Part shown: piece by piece, positions 27,209 through 35,133 of the stretch
Numbering within the stretch: position 1 is the stretch's first letter
Layout: each line of letters starts with the position of its first letter
Assembly: GCA_964575845.1 (NCBI GenBank)
Contig: CAZNSX010000011.1
Location: 6,942 to 70,941, forward strand
Reading direction: 5' to 3'
Source: CAZNSX01 sp964575845
Lineage (GTDB): Bacteria; UBA8248; CAZNSX01
DNA length: 64,000 nucleotides
The notes under the pieces: model-generated
Seen by the model: the letters and a program-made list of their open reading frames with translations, nothing else
Told to the model about the DNA's origin: nothing
Database searches by the model: none
Program-made: the position numbers and the translations under genes

Positions 27209-28458
27209 TGCGGCGGAGGAAAGGGCTCCACTACGGCTGGGTTATCGCCCTCATGGGGCTTCTCACCACCATCGGCGCTCACGGCTTCGGCCGGATGGCC
27301 TATACCGTCATCCTCCCCGATATGAAGGAAGGCCTCCAGCTCATCTATGCGCCCATGGGGCTCCTGGCTACCGGGAACTTCTTGGGCTACCTTGTGGCCG
27401 CCCTCCTGGGCGGCATGCTGGCGACCCGCTATGGCTCAAGGCTCGTCATCTCCCTCTCCCTTCTTCTCATAGGCCTGAGCATGGTGCTCACGGGCTTTGC
27501 CCGGACCTTCGAGTTCGCCCTCGCCATGCGCACACTCACGGGCCTTGGAAATGGAGGGGCCTATGTGCCCGCCATGGCGCTCGGCTCCGCCTGGTTCGCC
27601 ATGAGGCGGCGGGGCTTCGCCACGGGGCTTATCGCGGCTGGCATCGGGGGGGGCACGCTGCTCGCGGGCATCCTCGTCCCTCCCATAATCCAGGCCCATG
27701 GGAGCGAGGGCTGGCGCTTTGCCTGGTACTACCTGGGAGGGGGCGTGCTCGTAATCTCAGGGGTCTGCTTCGCGGCGGTCCGCAATAGGCCGGAGGACCT
27801 GGGCCTTAAGCCCGTCGGCGTGGAGGAGGGCTCGGGAGAGGCCCTTGAGGGGGCGAAAGGAGCGGAAGCCCCGAGCTGGAAGGAAGTCTACCGATTGAGG
27901 CGGGTCTGGCACCTGGGCGTCGTATATTTCGCCTACGGCTTCTCCTACGTCATCTACTGGACCTTTTTCGCCGCGTTTCTAGTCAAGGAGATGGGCATGA
28001 GCTACTCCCGGGCGGGCAGCCTCGTGGCCCTTGTGGGAGGGCTGAGCATCATCTGCGGGGTTCTCTGGGGAGGGCTCTCCGACCTCCTGGGCCGAAGATG
28101 GGGACTCACCCTTTCCTACCTTACCCTCTCCCTGGCCTACACCATCTTTGCCCTGGAGAAGTCCCCGGCCGGCCACTACCTCTCTGCCGTCGTCTTCGGG
28201 GTGACGGCCTGGTCGGTGCCCGTCATCATGGCCGCCGCCGCCGGGGACTATGTGGGCCCAAGGCTCTCACCCGCGGGGCTCGGCTTCATAACGCTTTTCT
28301 TCGGCCTTGGGCAGGCCCTCGGCCCCTGGGTCGGGGGCGCGCTCGCCGACTCTACCGGCTCCTTCACCTGGCCCTTCCTCCTGGCCGCAGCCGTCTCCCT
28401 CGCCGGCGCCCTGGGTTCGCAGACATTGAGAAGGGGTGAGGAGGGGGCTGGCCGGTAG
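27208..28458 (+). CDS. MFS transporter
   Basis: 416 residues, twelve hydrophobic helices. It starts KGLHYGWVIALMGLLTT, a beginning typical of monocarboxylate/oxalate-like MFS carriers, with the loop LATRYGSRLVISLSL after helix 2 and LSDLLGRRWGLTLSY after helix 8. A charged cytoplasmic loop (about residues 195-230, with EEGSGEALEGAKGAE) separates the halves. Overlaps the preceding MFS gene by one base, so both are probably made together, either as alternative carriers or as a heteromeric pair. Confidence 0.85.
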   Translation: MRRRKGLHYGWVIALMGLLTTIGAHGFGRMAYTVILPDMKEGLQLIYAPMGLLATGNFLGYLVAALLGGMLATRYGSRLVISLSLLLIGLSMVLTGFARTFEFALAMRTLTGLGNGGAYVPAMALGSAWFAMRRRGFATGLIAAGIGGGTLLAGILVPPIIQAHGSEGWRFAWYYLGGGVLVISGVCFAAVRNRPEDLGLKPVGVEEGSGEALEGAKGAEAPSWKEVYRLRRVWHLGVVYFAYGFSYVIYWTFFAAFLVKEMGMSYSRAGSLVALVGGLSIICGVLWGGLSDLLGRRWGLTLSYLTLSLAYTIFALEKSPAGHYLSAVVFGVTAWSVPVIMAAAAGDYVGPRLSPAGLGFITLFFGLGQALGPWVGGALADSTGSFTWPFLLAAAVSLAGALGSQTLRRGEEGAGR

Positions 28459-28481
28459 CGCGTTCCTTTCCGCTTCTCGAT

Positions 28482-28510
28482 CTGATATCCTTTTGGTGAC
28501 TCACTATAGT
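28482..28510 (+). promoter_or_regulatory. sigma70-like promoter before HEPN-like gene
   Basis: CTGATA (28482-28487), 17 bp, TATAGT (28505-28510), 30 bp upstream of the ATG at 28540. The -10 lies in a GACTCACTATAG string that happens to match the core of a phage T7 promoter; a host promoter is the simpler reading. Confidence 0.45.
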
Positions 28511-28539
28511 ATGACCTTCAAAATGGAGTAAGGGATAAT

Positions 28540-29703
28540 ATGGCGGGCAATATTAGACAAGAAGTTTACCGCCGACTTGTTTTAGCAAAATCCCTCCACA
28601 GGGCTGGCGATGCTGCTTGTGCAAGCCGGAACGACCAAATGAACTTTACTAAAGGAATATTGCTTTTACACGATGCCGCAGAGGCTGGGCTCGGTGCAAT
28701 AGCGGATCATCTCAATGCAAGGCTTACCGGCAATCATTATCTTCTGGATTATTATGACCTGATTGAAAATGCAGACCCCCAAGGTCGAAAAGTTCCTTAT
28801 AGAACCCAAATGCGAAATTTGAATACCCTTCGAAATAATGCGAAACATCAAGGGATACTCCCAGACCCCAAGGGCAATGCTCATTTTCCTGCAACAGTAC
28901 ATGCCCTTTTGGATGATATTTGCCAAACATATCTTGCCCTAGATTTCTCTTCTGTTAGCTTGAAATCCTTAATAAATAATCGAAAAGTGCTCCAGTCAAT
29001 AGAAGAAGCTGAGAGCGAGCTAAAAGTGGGCAATATAGAAAAAGCTCTCATTTCTTTGGCCTATGCGATGTATCATATCTGCGAAGCCATTTCGCTATTA
29101 GTTGTCTTATTGGATGAAAAACCAATTCATTTCCCTGATATCCACTCGATTCCCCAAACAATTAAACTTATTCAACACGGAGTCGACCCATATCTATACT
29201 ACAGATTCAAAAATATGACCCCTCAGGTGGGTAGGCGTGGAGATACATCAGAATTGGTACACCGCTGGGATAAGAATTTAGGACATCCCGGGAATTGGAC
29301 AAGACATAACGCAACTTTTTGCTTAAGTTTCTGTATCGACGCAGCTCTCAAATTTCGAAGAGAAGAAGACGAAAGCTATCCTCTGATACCCTATCAGGAC
29401 GTCTATGAGGATATAATCGAAGCAATAAATGATGAAGTAATAATTTGGGATCGGTCTTTTTATGCGCCAATACGTTTAATTGTACAACCCACAAAAACAA
29501 GAAGTCCTGTTTTAACTTTGAGAAAAGGCCAATCTATTATTGGATTCGCAAATGATTCAGAGGATAGACCAGATGAATGGTATATAACGAGCAAGAATAT
29601 CCCTCATATCCCTTCAGAATTCGCTGGATTTGGTTTTGTATCGAAAAGCGATGTAAAGATAACCAGACGAGAAAAAGATGCCAACGAAAATAATGATTCA
29701 TAA
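28540..29703 (+). CDS. HEPN-like protein of unknown function
   Basis: 387 residues, mostly helical and markedly AT-richer than its neighbours, which suggests transfer from another genome. Residues 90-110 read QMRNLNTLRNNAKHQG: the R-N-N-A-K-H string fits the R-x4-6-H motif of HEPN ribonuclease domains, in the usual position near the end of a four-helix bundle. A second helical region (residues 130-280) and a beta-rich C-terminus follow. No membrane segment. HEPN proteins often act as RNases in toxin-antitoxin and antiviral systems, but no antitoxin-like partner is adjacent, so the role is open. Confidence 0.55.
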   Translation: MAGNIRQEVYRRLVLAKSLHRAGDAACASRNDQMNFTKGILLLHDAAEAGLGAIADHLNARLTGNHYLLDYYDLIENADPQGRKVPYRTQMRNLNTLRNNAKHQGILPDPKGNAHFPATVHALLDDICQTYLALDFSSVSLKSLINNRKVLQSIEEAESELKVGNIEKALISLAYAMYHICEAISLLVVLLDEKPIHFPDIHSIPQTIKLIQHGVDPYLYYRFKNMTPQVGRRGDTSELVHRWDKNLGHPGNWTRHNATFCLSFCIDAALKFRREEDESYPLIPYQDVYEDIIEAINDEVIIWDRSFYAPIRLIVQPTKTRSPVLTLRKGQSIIGFANDSEDRPDEWYITSKNIPHIPSEFAGFGFVSKSDVKITRREKDANENNDS

Positions 29704-29886
29704 CAGATTGTTGCTTTTGCCTCTCCTTCTATCTATCTATTTCAACTAACCGTTTTTACCTTCAACGAGCAAGCAGAGCCGTAGGTTTTTCAATCCTCAT
29801 AGCTCATGCTCTGGATTTATGGGGAACTTATGGTGGCTGCTGAAAAAGTCTACAAATAATGTATTATCAAGAAAGATCGCAGATAC

Positions 29887-30022
29887 CTACAGCAGACCTC
29901 CCACCCGCCGGGACACCACCCTGCCTCTCCTTCCATGACCCTCAATCGCAAAATACCCCAGCACCGCCTCCGCCGCGCCGAGAAGCAGCCTTTCGTAGGG
30001 GGCGGGGTCGTAGCTTCTCGCA
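29887..30022 (-). pseudogene. fragment of a family B DNA polymerase 3' end
   Basis: The complementary strand encodes ARSYDPAPYERLLLGAAEA, then VLGYFAIEGHGRRGRVV, and ends at a stop at 29887. This matches the last 43 residues of the polymerase ending at 31082 (ARSYDPAPYERLLLEAAEA, then VLIYFGIDDNGRRPRVE), and the DNA is also visibly similar. It is a diverged, orphan tail of a second polymerase gene, joined to a nuclease fragment at a shared CGAGAAGCTACGACCCCGCC-type sequence. Confidence 0.8.
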
Positions 30023-30230
30023 CCAGCCCGCGCACTTCTGGCCGGGGGTCTTTCATCTCCGGGGTGTCCACTCCGATAAGACGCACCTTTTCCTTATTGG
30101 CTAACACGAAGGTATCACCATCGATGACCCGCTGGACAGTGGCCCATTCTTAGGCCTGGGCGTGGGTCTGTAGTGAGAGGGCGAAAAAAAGAACTGCCAA
30201 GAGGAGAACCAGGCCAGCCGCTGGATGCAT
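30012..30230 (-). pseudogene. secreted thermonuclease (SNase) fragment with premature stop
   Basis: From an ATG at 30230 the complementary strand reads a signal-peptide-like segment (LVLLLAVLFFALSL, then THAQA), a TAA stop at codon 27, and then in the same frame EWATVQRVIDGDTFVLANK and VRLIGVDTPEMKDPRPE. RVIDGDTF and RLIGVDTPE are the first conserved blocks of staphylococcal-nuclease-like enzymes, including the first Ca-binding Asp and the first catalytic Arg. The second half, with the other catalytic residues, is missing; the frame runs into the polymerase tail. This is a broken gene. Confidence 0.75.
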
Positions 30231-30294
30231 GGTGATAGTGCTTTTGCCCACTCCACCCTTTTGATTGGCGATAACCAAGATATCCGTAATTCCC
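30228..30294 (-). pseudogene. ParA-like P-loop fragment
   Basis: In the same frame as, and directly before, the nuclease signal peptide, the complementary strand reads ITDILVIANQKGGVGKSTIT. KGGVGKS is the deviant Walker A motif of ParA/MinD ATPases and ANQKGGVGKST is its usual context at the very N-terminus. Nothing of the remaining 200 residues of a ParA protein follows. It appears to be a shuffled fragment fused to the nuclease pseudogene. Confidence 0.6.
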
Positions 30295-30376
30295 GCCTTT
30301 CCTACCTGGGCGGTTAGGGGTTGGCAAGTGGATGCTCCACTACTTATGAAGTATTATAGTCGGCACCCAGGAAGCA

Positions 30377-30652
30377 CTATTCTTGAATCATCTGCTTCGC
30401 TAACTGAAGCCCCTCTTCCGCTGTGATAGCCGGGACTACCGTAAAGTCAAAAACATCATCCCATTCAGCGAGAGCTACCATGATCGGGGCGACGCTCTCC
30501 GCTTCGCAGACCGAGATGACGGCGGGATCGGTCGTCTGGAGCCAGTACTCGGCTACCATTCGCATTCCCTGGGGGTATTGCCATTGCGCTCGGCGGGTAA
30601 TCCTCTCCTTGGAAGTTCCTGCTTTTGGTTTAAGCAATGTTACGAACAACAT
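30377..30652 (-). CDS. small conserved protein, DUF3303-like
   Basis: 91 residues from the ATG at 30652, which has a good GGGAGG Shine-Dalgarno (an upstream start at 30679 lacks one). The sequence MLFVTLLKPKAGTSKERITR, later QYPQGMRMVAEYWLQTTDPA and DFTVVPAITAEEGLQLAKQM resembles the small ferredoxin-fold, dimeric alpha/beta-barrel type proteins annotated as DUF3303. Role unknown. It lies alone between pseudogene fragments. Confidence 0.55.
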   Translation of the reverse strand: MLFVTLLKPKAGTSKERITRRAQWQYPQGMRMVAEYWLQTTDPAVISVCEAESVAPIMVALAEWDDVFDFTVVPAITAEEGLQLAKQMIQE

Positions 30653-31081
30653 GGCTTGCCTCCCCTTTTCCCGACACAAAAGGCTACTAGGACCAGCCTG
30701 GCTGATCAGTAATATGCTTCAGCTCCCAAGCGGCACCACATTGCTCCTTTCTGTAGCCATTGCACTTGCTCGCCAAAGCCCAAAGAGAGAAATAAGGGTG
30801 TGATAGTGGCGGTGGTGAGTGCAGGAAGATGCTCGCATACGGGCCATCCTCCAGAAGGGGGGATTTTAGATAGGCCACCAGAATGCTTAAGCACTCACAT
30901 ATGAGGATTAATAGCTTCACTACTTTCTTAGATAGTCTCAAAAGTATTGTCAATGTAAAAATCAGGGTCAGGAACCGAAAATCCTTTTTATACGTTTGCT
31001 CTTGCTCATACTCAAATGGGGCTCTGAGGCCCAGAAAAAGCCCCTAAAAAGCCGAACTTGCTTTATCCTTATGTATAAAAG
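30653..31081. other. intergenic region without recognisable gene
   Basis: A stretch of 429 bp between the small protein and the polymerase gene. No reading frame has recognisable family features. A consensus TTGACA occurs on the complementary strand at 30948-30953, but only a weak -10 (TAAGAA) lies 17 bp further. The stretch is AT-richer than the flanking genes and continues the fragment-rich zone. Confidence 0.4.
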
Positions 31082-32062
31082 TCAAACTCCCGCCTGCCGG
31101 AACTCCACCCTAGGCCTCCTTCCATTATCATCAATACCAAAATATATCAGCACCGCCTCCGCCGCTTCCAGAAGCAGCCTCTCATAGGGTGCGGGGTCGT
31201 AGCTTCTCGCCCCGTCCCAGGATGCAAGCGCTTTGACGCGCTCCTCGGGGAGCTTCGCCCTCTCATCCGTGTGCACAAGGGCCACTTTCTCGCCGGGGTA
31301 GAGGGTCCCTCCCCTGGCGAGGAGCTCCTGGGCGGCTATTGCTGTCGGGCTTGCCTTCTCGTATTTTAGAGGCTCTTTTGAGAGCCTTTTCCTCACGGCG
31401 AGGGCCTCTATCGGCACCCTTCCTTCCCGGAGGCGGGTCAAAGCCTCTCTCAGGCGCTCGAGCGCCTGCGGGATAAGGGCCTCATATTCGGCCTTAGTCC
31501 TGGCACGGGCGAAGAGGGCGAGGAGCTCTCCCTGAAATTCCTTCACGAAGCGCGGCATGTCGCCCCGCCTCACCTCAAGGCCCCGGACCTTCATCGAGCC
31601 GTCCCGGAAGACGCCATAAAAACGGTTCGGCACCCCCTGGGTGGGGTCAGTCTTCGAGGGGACGAAGGCAATCCACCAATACACGCCTTCGAGCAGGGCG
31701 GGGAGCCCTGTCGCCTCTGTTATGGCCTCTGCGAGAAGTCTATAGTCATCAGTCCCCGCGCCCTCCCGGTGCACCCAGAGGGCGTCCGTCATGGCGTGGA
31801 GCACGCGGAAGCCCTTCCCCTCCGCAAGCTCCTTGGCCTGGAGCAGGACCTCTCGGCCCAGGGCCGTCGTGCACTCGTGGGCCTCTATCTTGCCGAAGCG
31901 GGCGTTCTTGTAGCCGAGGTAGCCGAAGGAGGTCACAAGGCACCACTTGAGCGCCGTGGCCCTGAGCCTGTAGCGCTCGCGCGCGGCTGCGTCAGTCACA
32001 GAAGCCATCTTCCCCTTGTAGAGCGCTCGTTTTTCTAAAAGAGGGTCTATCGCCTTTGGCAC
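31082..32062 (-). CDS. family B DNA polymerase, C-terminal part (motifs B and C) after a frameshift
   Basis: Polymerase palm/thumb half, read in the frame that opens just after a frameshift near 32100. Motif B is LKWCLVTSFGYLGYKNARFG (Lys kept, TSFG instead of NSYG) and motif C is LHAMTDALWV, in which the catalytic Asp of the usual DTD remains but the first Asp is Met. The C-terminus is basic. Together with the upstream half the protein would be about 735 residues. The shorter reading could only be translated alone from a GTG at 32062, so it is either a broken gene, a recoded gene or a sequencing error in a short C-run. Confidence 0.75.
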   Translation of the reverse strand: MPKAIDPLLEKRALYKGKMASVTDAAARERYRLRATALKWCLVTSFGYLGYKNARFGKIEAHECTTALGREVLLQAKELAEGKGFRVLHAMTDALWVHREGAGTDDYRLLAEAITEATGLPALLEGVYWWIAFVPSKTDPTQGVPNRFYGVFRDGSMKVRGLEVRRGDMPRFVKEFQGELLALFARARTKAEYEALIPQALERLREALTRLREGRVPIEALAVRKRLSKEPLKYEKASPTAIAAQELLARGGTLYPGEKVALVHTDERAKLPEERVKALASWDGARSYDPAPYERLLLEAAEAVLIYFGIDDNGRRPRVEFRQAGV

Positions 32063-32099
32063 GATGCCGCGGCGCCTCTGGCAGAAGCGGAAGCCCGTT

Positions 32100-33290
32100 T
32101 CCGGGATGGTAGGGGCAGCAGGAGCAGTTCACGGTCTCGGGGCTAAGGTTATAGCGGCTCATGAGGGAGGGATACATGGAGGCGAAATCTATCTCGGCCA
32201 CGTTCTCATACATGCCCGGCCTCGGCTGATATGTGAGGCCTCCCTTGTCGATGGCGATGAGATGCGCGGCATCCACGGGCTCCTCGACCGTTGCCTTCCG
32301 CCAGGGGATGAGGTAGCCCTCCCGCATTGCGGCCTCAAGCTGCATGGCCGAGATGCAGCTCCCCGTGCTCATTCGGGCCACCCTCTGGACCGGTATTTTG
32401 GCCAGGCGCGCGAGCTCAAAGATTCCCTCAAGCCCGGCTTCCGCGGCTATGAAGGAGTTCTTCAGGTCTATGTGCCAGCGGCCCCGGAGGGTGTAGGTGG
32501 GGCCCGTGTGGACGATCTTCCCGTAGGAGAAATAGCTCCTCGCCCTCCCTTCCCGCCGGATGGGGCCGCCGTCCCGGTTGAGGACGAGGGGGCGGCCCCT
32601 CGCCAGGCGAAGGAGTGCAGGCATCAGGTATTCATCCCCCCAGCGGGTCAGGATGAGGTGGGGGTCGAAGCGGGCGATTAACCTTGAGAGGGCAAGGACT
32701 ATATCTTCCTCTTCCATCACCTCCTCCCTTCCCTCAAACCGAAAGGCAAGGCGTGGGCTCCCCCCGTGGGAGGGGTGGTCAAGGAGGCCATCGGGCCATA
32801 GCTCGAGGATAGACAAGGGAGGAAGCTCATAGTCAAGAGCCATGGAGTCATCCCGGAGCTCAAAGGAGAGGATATTCCCTTCCCCATCCACCTCGACCTC
32901 TACCCTAGCCAGGGGGAAGAGGCCGGTCTTGTAGAAAAATAGCTGCTGCGTCGGAATATCGCAGGTGAAGAGCTCAAGCTCCCTGAGGCGTCTCTGGATG
33001 GAGGATACGGCGCGGGGATAGAGGATGGGATTGGAGATAGCCACCTCGAGGACGGGGAGCAGGGCGTCCGTATAGAGGTCCTTTCTTTCCACAAGCGAAG
33101 CCGAGTGAGGGATGCGGGTCCTTGAGAGGAGGTGGGGGAGAAGGGCGAGCGCCCTCCCCTTCCCCCTGGCATAAAAGGATGGGGCAAAGGGGAAGCTAAA
33201 GGCCGAGAGCCTTCCCGCCTCATCCGCCAGCCAGAGGGTCATCCCTCCTTCAGCCGGGTAGATGTCGAATATCCAGCCTCTCGCCCTCAT
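32100..33290 (-). CDS. family B DNA polymerase, N-terminal part (exonuclease-like domain and motif A)
   Basis: From the ATG at 33290 (preceded by GAGGGGGAGC; overlapping the small gene upstream by 41 bases) about 395 residues are read before the frame is lost. Residues 1-330 correspond to the N-terminal and 3'-5' exonuclease domains, but the exonuclease looks dead: the Exo I position reads LSILEL rather than DxE, and the Exo II position reads RWGDEYLMPAL without the Asn and Asp. Motif A, EIDFASMYPSLMSRYNLSPE (about 370-389), is intact. An exonuclease-less polymerase would be error-prone. The reading continues out of frame to about 31992 without family similarity. Confidence 0.78.
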
Positions 33291-33546
33291 GCTCCCCCTC
33301 AAGTGCTTTGAGCTTACTTTCAAGCTCCTTCACCTTGCGAAGGAGCTCAAGGCATATGGCGAGCAGCACGGGCTCCATCGGGTCTGCCCTTCCCGCGTAT
33401 GCCGCGGCCGCGGAGTGGTATCTCGCCAGCGAGAAGAGCTCATCAAGTAAGGCTCTATCCTCGCGCCTCAAGGCCCTTCTGAATTTCCCCCACTCTTCGG
33501 GGAGCGAGTTAACGAGCTGGGTGAAAGAGGGAAGAGTCCTACCCAC
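33250..33546 (-). CDS. small helical protein of the polymerase cassette (DUF8156-like)
   Basis: 98 residues, GTG start with GGAAGGAGAG upstream. It begins MGRTLPSFTQLVNSLPEEW and continues KFRRALRREDRALLDELF; the MGRTLPS...EEW..FRRALRRED pattern resembles a small conserved family I associate with archaeal proteins of unknown function. The C-terminal 35 residues (LLRKVKELESKLKALEGEHE) form a predicted coiled coil. It overlaps the upstream RadA-like gene by 8 bases and the polymerase by 41, so the three are one translational unit. It may be an adaptor; no direct evidence. Confidence 0.7.
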   Translation of the reverse strand: MGRTLPSFTQLVNSLPEEWGKFRRALRREDRALLDELFSLARYHSAAAAYAGRADPMEPVLLAICLELLRKVKELESKLKALEGEHEGERLDIRHLPG

Positions 33547-34204
33547 GGCTCTCTCCTTCCGCCCTCAAAAAGGCCGCCGCGCCGGGGGGCAGAGGGTAGT
33601 GAATGAGGCGGCGGCCCGGCCGGAAGAGCTCTATTTCGAGGCCTCTCCCATCCATCCCCCGCAGGATGGCTATTCTCTCCGCATATGCCGCGAGCTTCCT
33701 CAGAAGGGGCCGCCTCCCTTCCATCTCATGGCCGGGACAGACAGCCAGAAGGGCGAGCCCCTCTGAGGCAGCCTGCCTGAGTGCCCCTCCCGTGGCCTCA
33801 AGCACCCCCCTTGCCTCCCAGGAGGGGATGTTCTCATCGTAGAAGGTGTCCAGAAGGCCTGGAAGGGCAACGAGCCGGATGCCCTCCTTCCGGCAGAGGC
33901 CGGGAAGCGCCCGCACAAGGGCGAGCAGCTGGTGGCAGGTGAAAGCGCGGGAGACCTTGACCTGTCTTAAGAGCCTCTCCCTTTTCAGCCTGAGCCACCC
34001 GGCGAGCTCGCTGAAGGCATAGGCATCAAAGGAGTTTCCGCCGTCTGCTACGAGGAGGCCCTCCCCGGCCCGAAGGGCCCTGGCGAAGAGGAGGGGATAG
34101 AGGCGGCGGATGGGCCTCTCGCCCGTGAGGAGGCTCAAGGCGCCCGGCGGCGCAAGCCGCGGGGCCTGAAGGGGATGTCGGGCGGCTGAAGGTAGCTCTC
34201 CCAT
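33539..34204 (-). CDS. RadA/RecA-like protein lacking the Walker A motif
   Basis: About 221 residues from ATG 34204 (a TTG lies 9 bases upstream). The order of elements follows the RecA/Rad51 core: a strand GLLVADGGNSFDAYAF where RecA proteins have the glutamate-containing strand, VSRAFTCHQLLALV (compare V-A-R-A-x-N-x-x-H-Q in RadA), then RLVALPGLLDTFYDEN where Walker B and the following helix sit, and LALLAVCPGHEME. The P-loop position (LLTGERPIRRLYPL) has no GKT/S, so ATP binding is unlikely. This parallels ImuA, the RecA-like partner in bacterial mutasomes. First gene of the SOS cassette. Confidence 0.65.
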   Translation of the reverse strand: MGELPSAARHPLQAPRLAPPGALSLLTGERPIRRLYPLLFARALRAGEGLLVADGGNSFDAYAFSELAGWLRLKRERLLRQVKVSRAFTCHQLLALVRALPGLCRKEGIRLVALPGLLDTFYDENIPSWEARGVLEATGGALRQAASEGLALLAVCPGHEMEGRRPLLRKLAAYAERIAILRGMDGRGLEIELFRPGRRLIHYPLPPGAAAFLRAEGESRG

Positions 34205-34252
34205 GGCGACCAAGACTCCAGAAAAATGCCCCTAATGCTCGACTCTACGATT

Positions 34253-34282
34253 AAATATAGGCGAAAAAAAAGCGAAAGTCAA
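34253..34282 (-). promoter_or_regulatory. SOS-type promoter/LexA operator candidate of the polymerase cassette
   Basis: On the complementary strand: TTGACT (34282-34277), 17-bp spacer, TATATT (34259-34254). The spacer holds the direct repeat TTCGC-N6-TTCGC (11-bp period, one helical turn). The 30 bases match the element at 58631-58660 at 28 positions. Transcription would begin near 34247, about 43 nt before the RadA-like gene. Confidence 0.78.
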
Positions 34283-34373
34283 GCGCAATCATAGATGCCC
34301 GCATCAACGGAGTCAAGGGCGAGGGGGCTGACTCTTCCCCCAACCCTCCCCTTTATGCTATAAAGTCCACGCC

Positions 34374-34811
34374 ATGCCCGATGTGGTGCGCCTCTTCATA
34401 AAGACGAGCCTCATCTATTTCGCCCTGACTTTCCTCCTGGGTGCCCTTCTTCTCGCGAGCCCCGACCCCGTGGCAAGCTATTTCCCCCCCTCCCTGGTGA
34501 GCGTCCACGTGCACATGGGCACCGTGGGCTGGCTCGGGCTCATGGTCATGGGCGTGGCCTACTGGATGTTCCCCCTCGATAAGCTGAGATATAAGGAGAC
34601 ACGGGGCCGCTACCACAGGCGCCTCGCCCTAACAAACTACTGGCTTGTGAATGGAGGCCTAATTCTCAGGATTGCGGTAGAGCTCTTCCCCTTTTCCCAG
34701 GCTTCCCCCCTTCCGCGTGCCCTCCTTCCCATCTCCGCCGCCTCACAGGCGGCGGGAGGAGTCCTCTTCCTCCTCTCTATCTGGTCCCGCATCCGCGGCT
34801 TCGGGGAGTGA
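34374..34811 (+). CDS. four-helix membrane protein resembling a haem-copper oxidase subunit I fragment
   Basis: 145 residues with four hydrophobic helices (about 8-30, 43-65, 85-103, 113-135). Helix 2 begins HVHMGTVGWLGLMVMGVAYW, a pattern reminiscent of the His-containing helices of cbb3-type oxidase and nitric-oxide-reductase subunit I, and ends in a Pro followed by a charged loop. Homologs I recall are small stand-alone membrane proteins found near respiratory genes. It could bind haem through the two His. It sits between the SOS promoter and the nap operon, with its own transcription direction. Confidence 0.5.
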   Translation: MPDVVRLFIKTSLIYFALTFLLGALLLASPDPVASYFPPSLVSVHVHMGTVGWLGLMVMGVAYWMFPLDKLRYKETRGRYHRRLALTNYWLVNGGLILRIAVELFPFSQASPLPRALLPISAASQAAGGVLFLLSIWSRIRGFGE

Positions 34812-35133
34812 GGAAGAAGAAAGCTCCTTCAAGAGAAGAGACCTCCCGGAAAATTAATTTAATAAATTTTGACCTAGGTCAAACTACTAGCTTCCCTTCT
34901 TTGTTAGCCTAGTGATTAAAAACACAAGCTCAAACACAATAAGCCTCCCCGACGAGTCTCCTCAATAGCAGATTTCCTCGGGGTTTATGCCAGGAACTCA
35001 GAGGATAGAAGCAGGGTCTTCTTTAATGAGCAGAAGGAAGAGCTTCGGCCTTTCAGTGGAAGGAAAAGGGAATGCGTTAAACCCTCAGACCTAGGCCCGA
35101 GGTCTCGGGTTTCCTGATGGAGGAGGCTTTTCT
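34812..35133. other. regulatory intergenic region upstream of nap operon
   Basis: 322 bp without a gene. Its first part is strongly AT-rich and contains the 16-bp palindrome at 34868-34883; the rest would be an untranslated leader of about 215 nt. A GGAGGAGG Shine-Dalgarno stands just before the cytochrome gene. Confidence 0.6.
34868..34883 (+). promoter_or_regulatory. FNR/DNR-family binding site candidate
   Basis: TTTGACCTAGGTCAAA is a perfect 16-bp palindrome containing TTGAC-N4-GTCAA, the form bound by CRP/FNR-family regulators such as DNR/NnrR-like proteins. If it acts at the class II position (-41.5), transcription would start near 34917 with a poor -10 (TAGCCT, 34905-34910), as is common at activator-dependent promoters. 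Control of the nap operon by low oxygen or nitrogen oxides is the natural inference. Confidence 0.6.

Noticed and set aside
28498..28509. GACTCACTATAG, identical to the core of a phage T7 RNA polymerase promoter.
   Set aside because: Only 12 of the 18 positions match, the upstream part differs, there is no phage polymerase gene, and the string contains a normal -10 (TATAGT) with a fair -35 at 17 bp.
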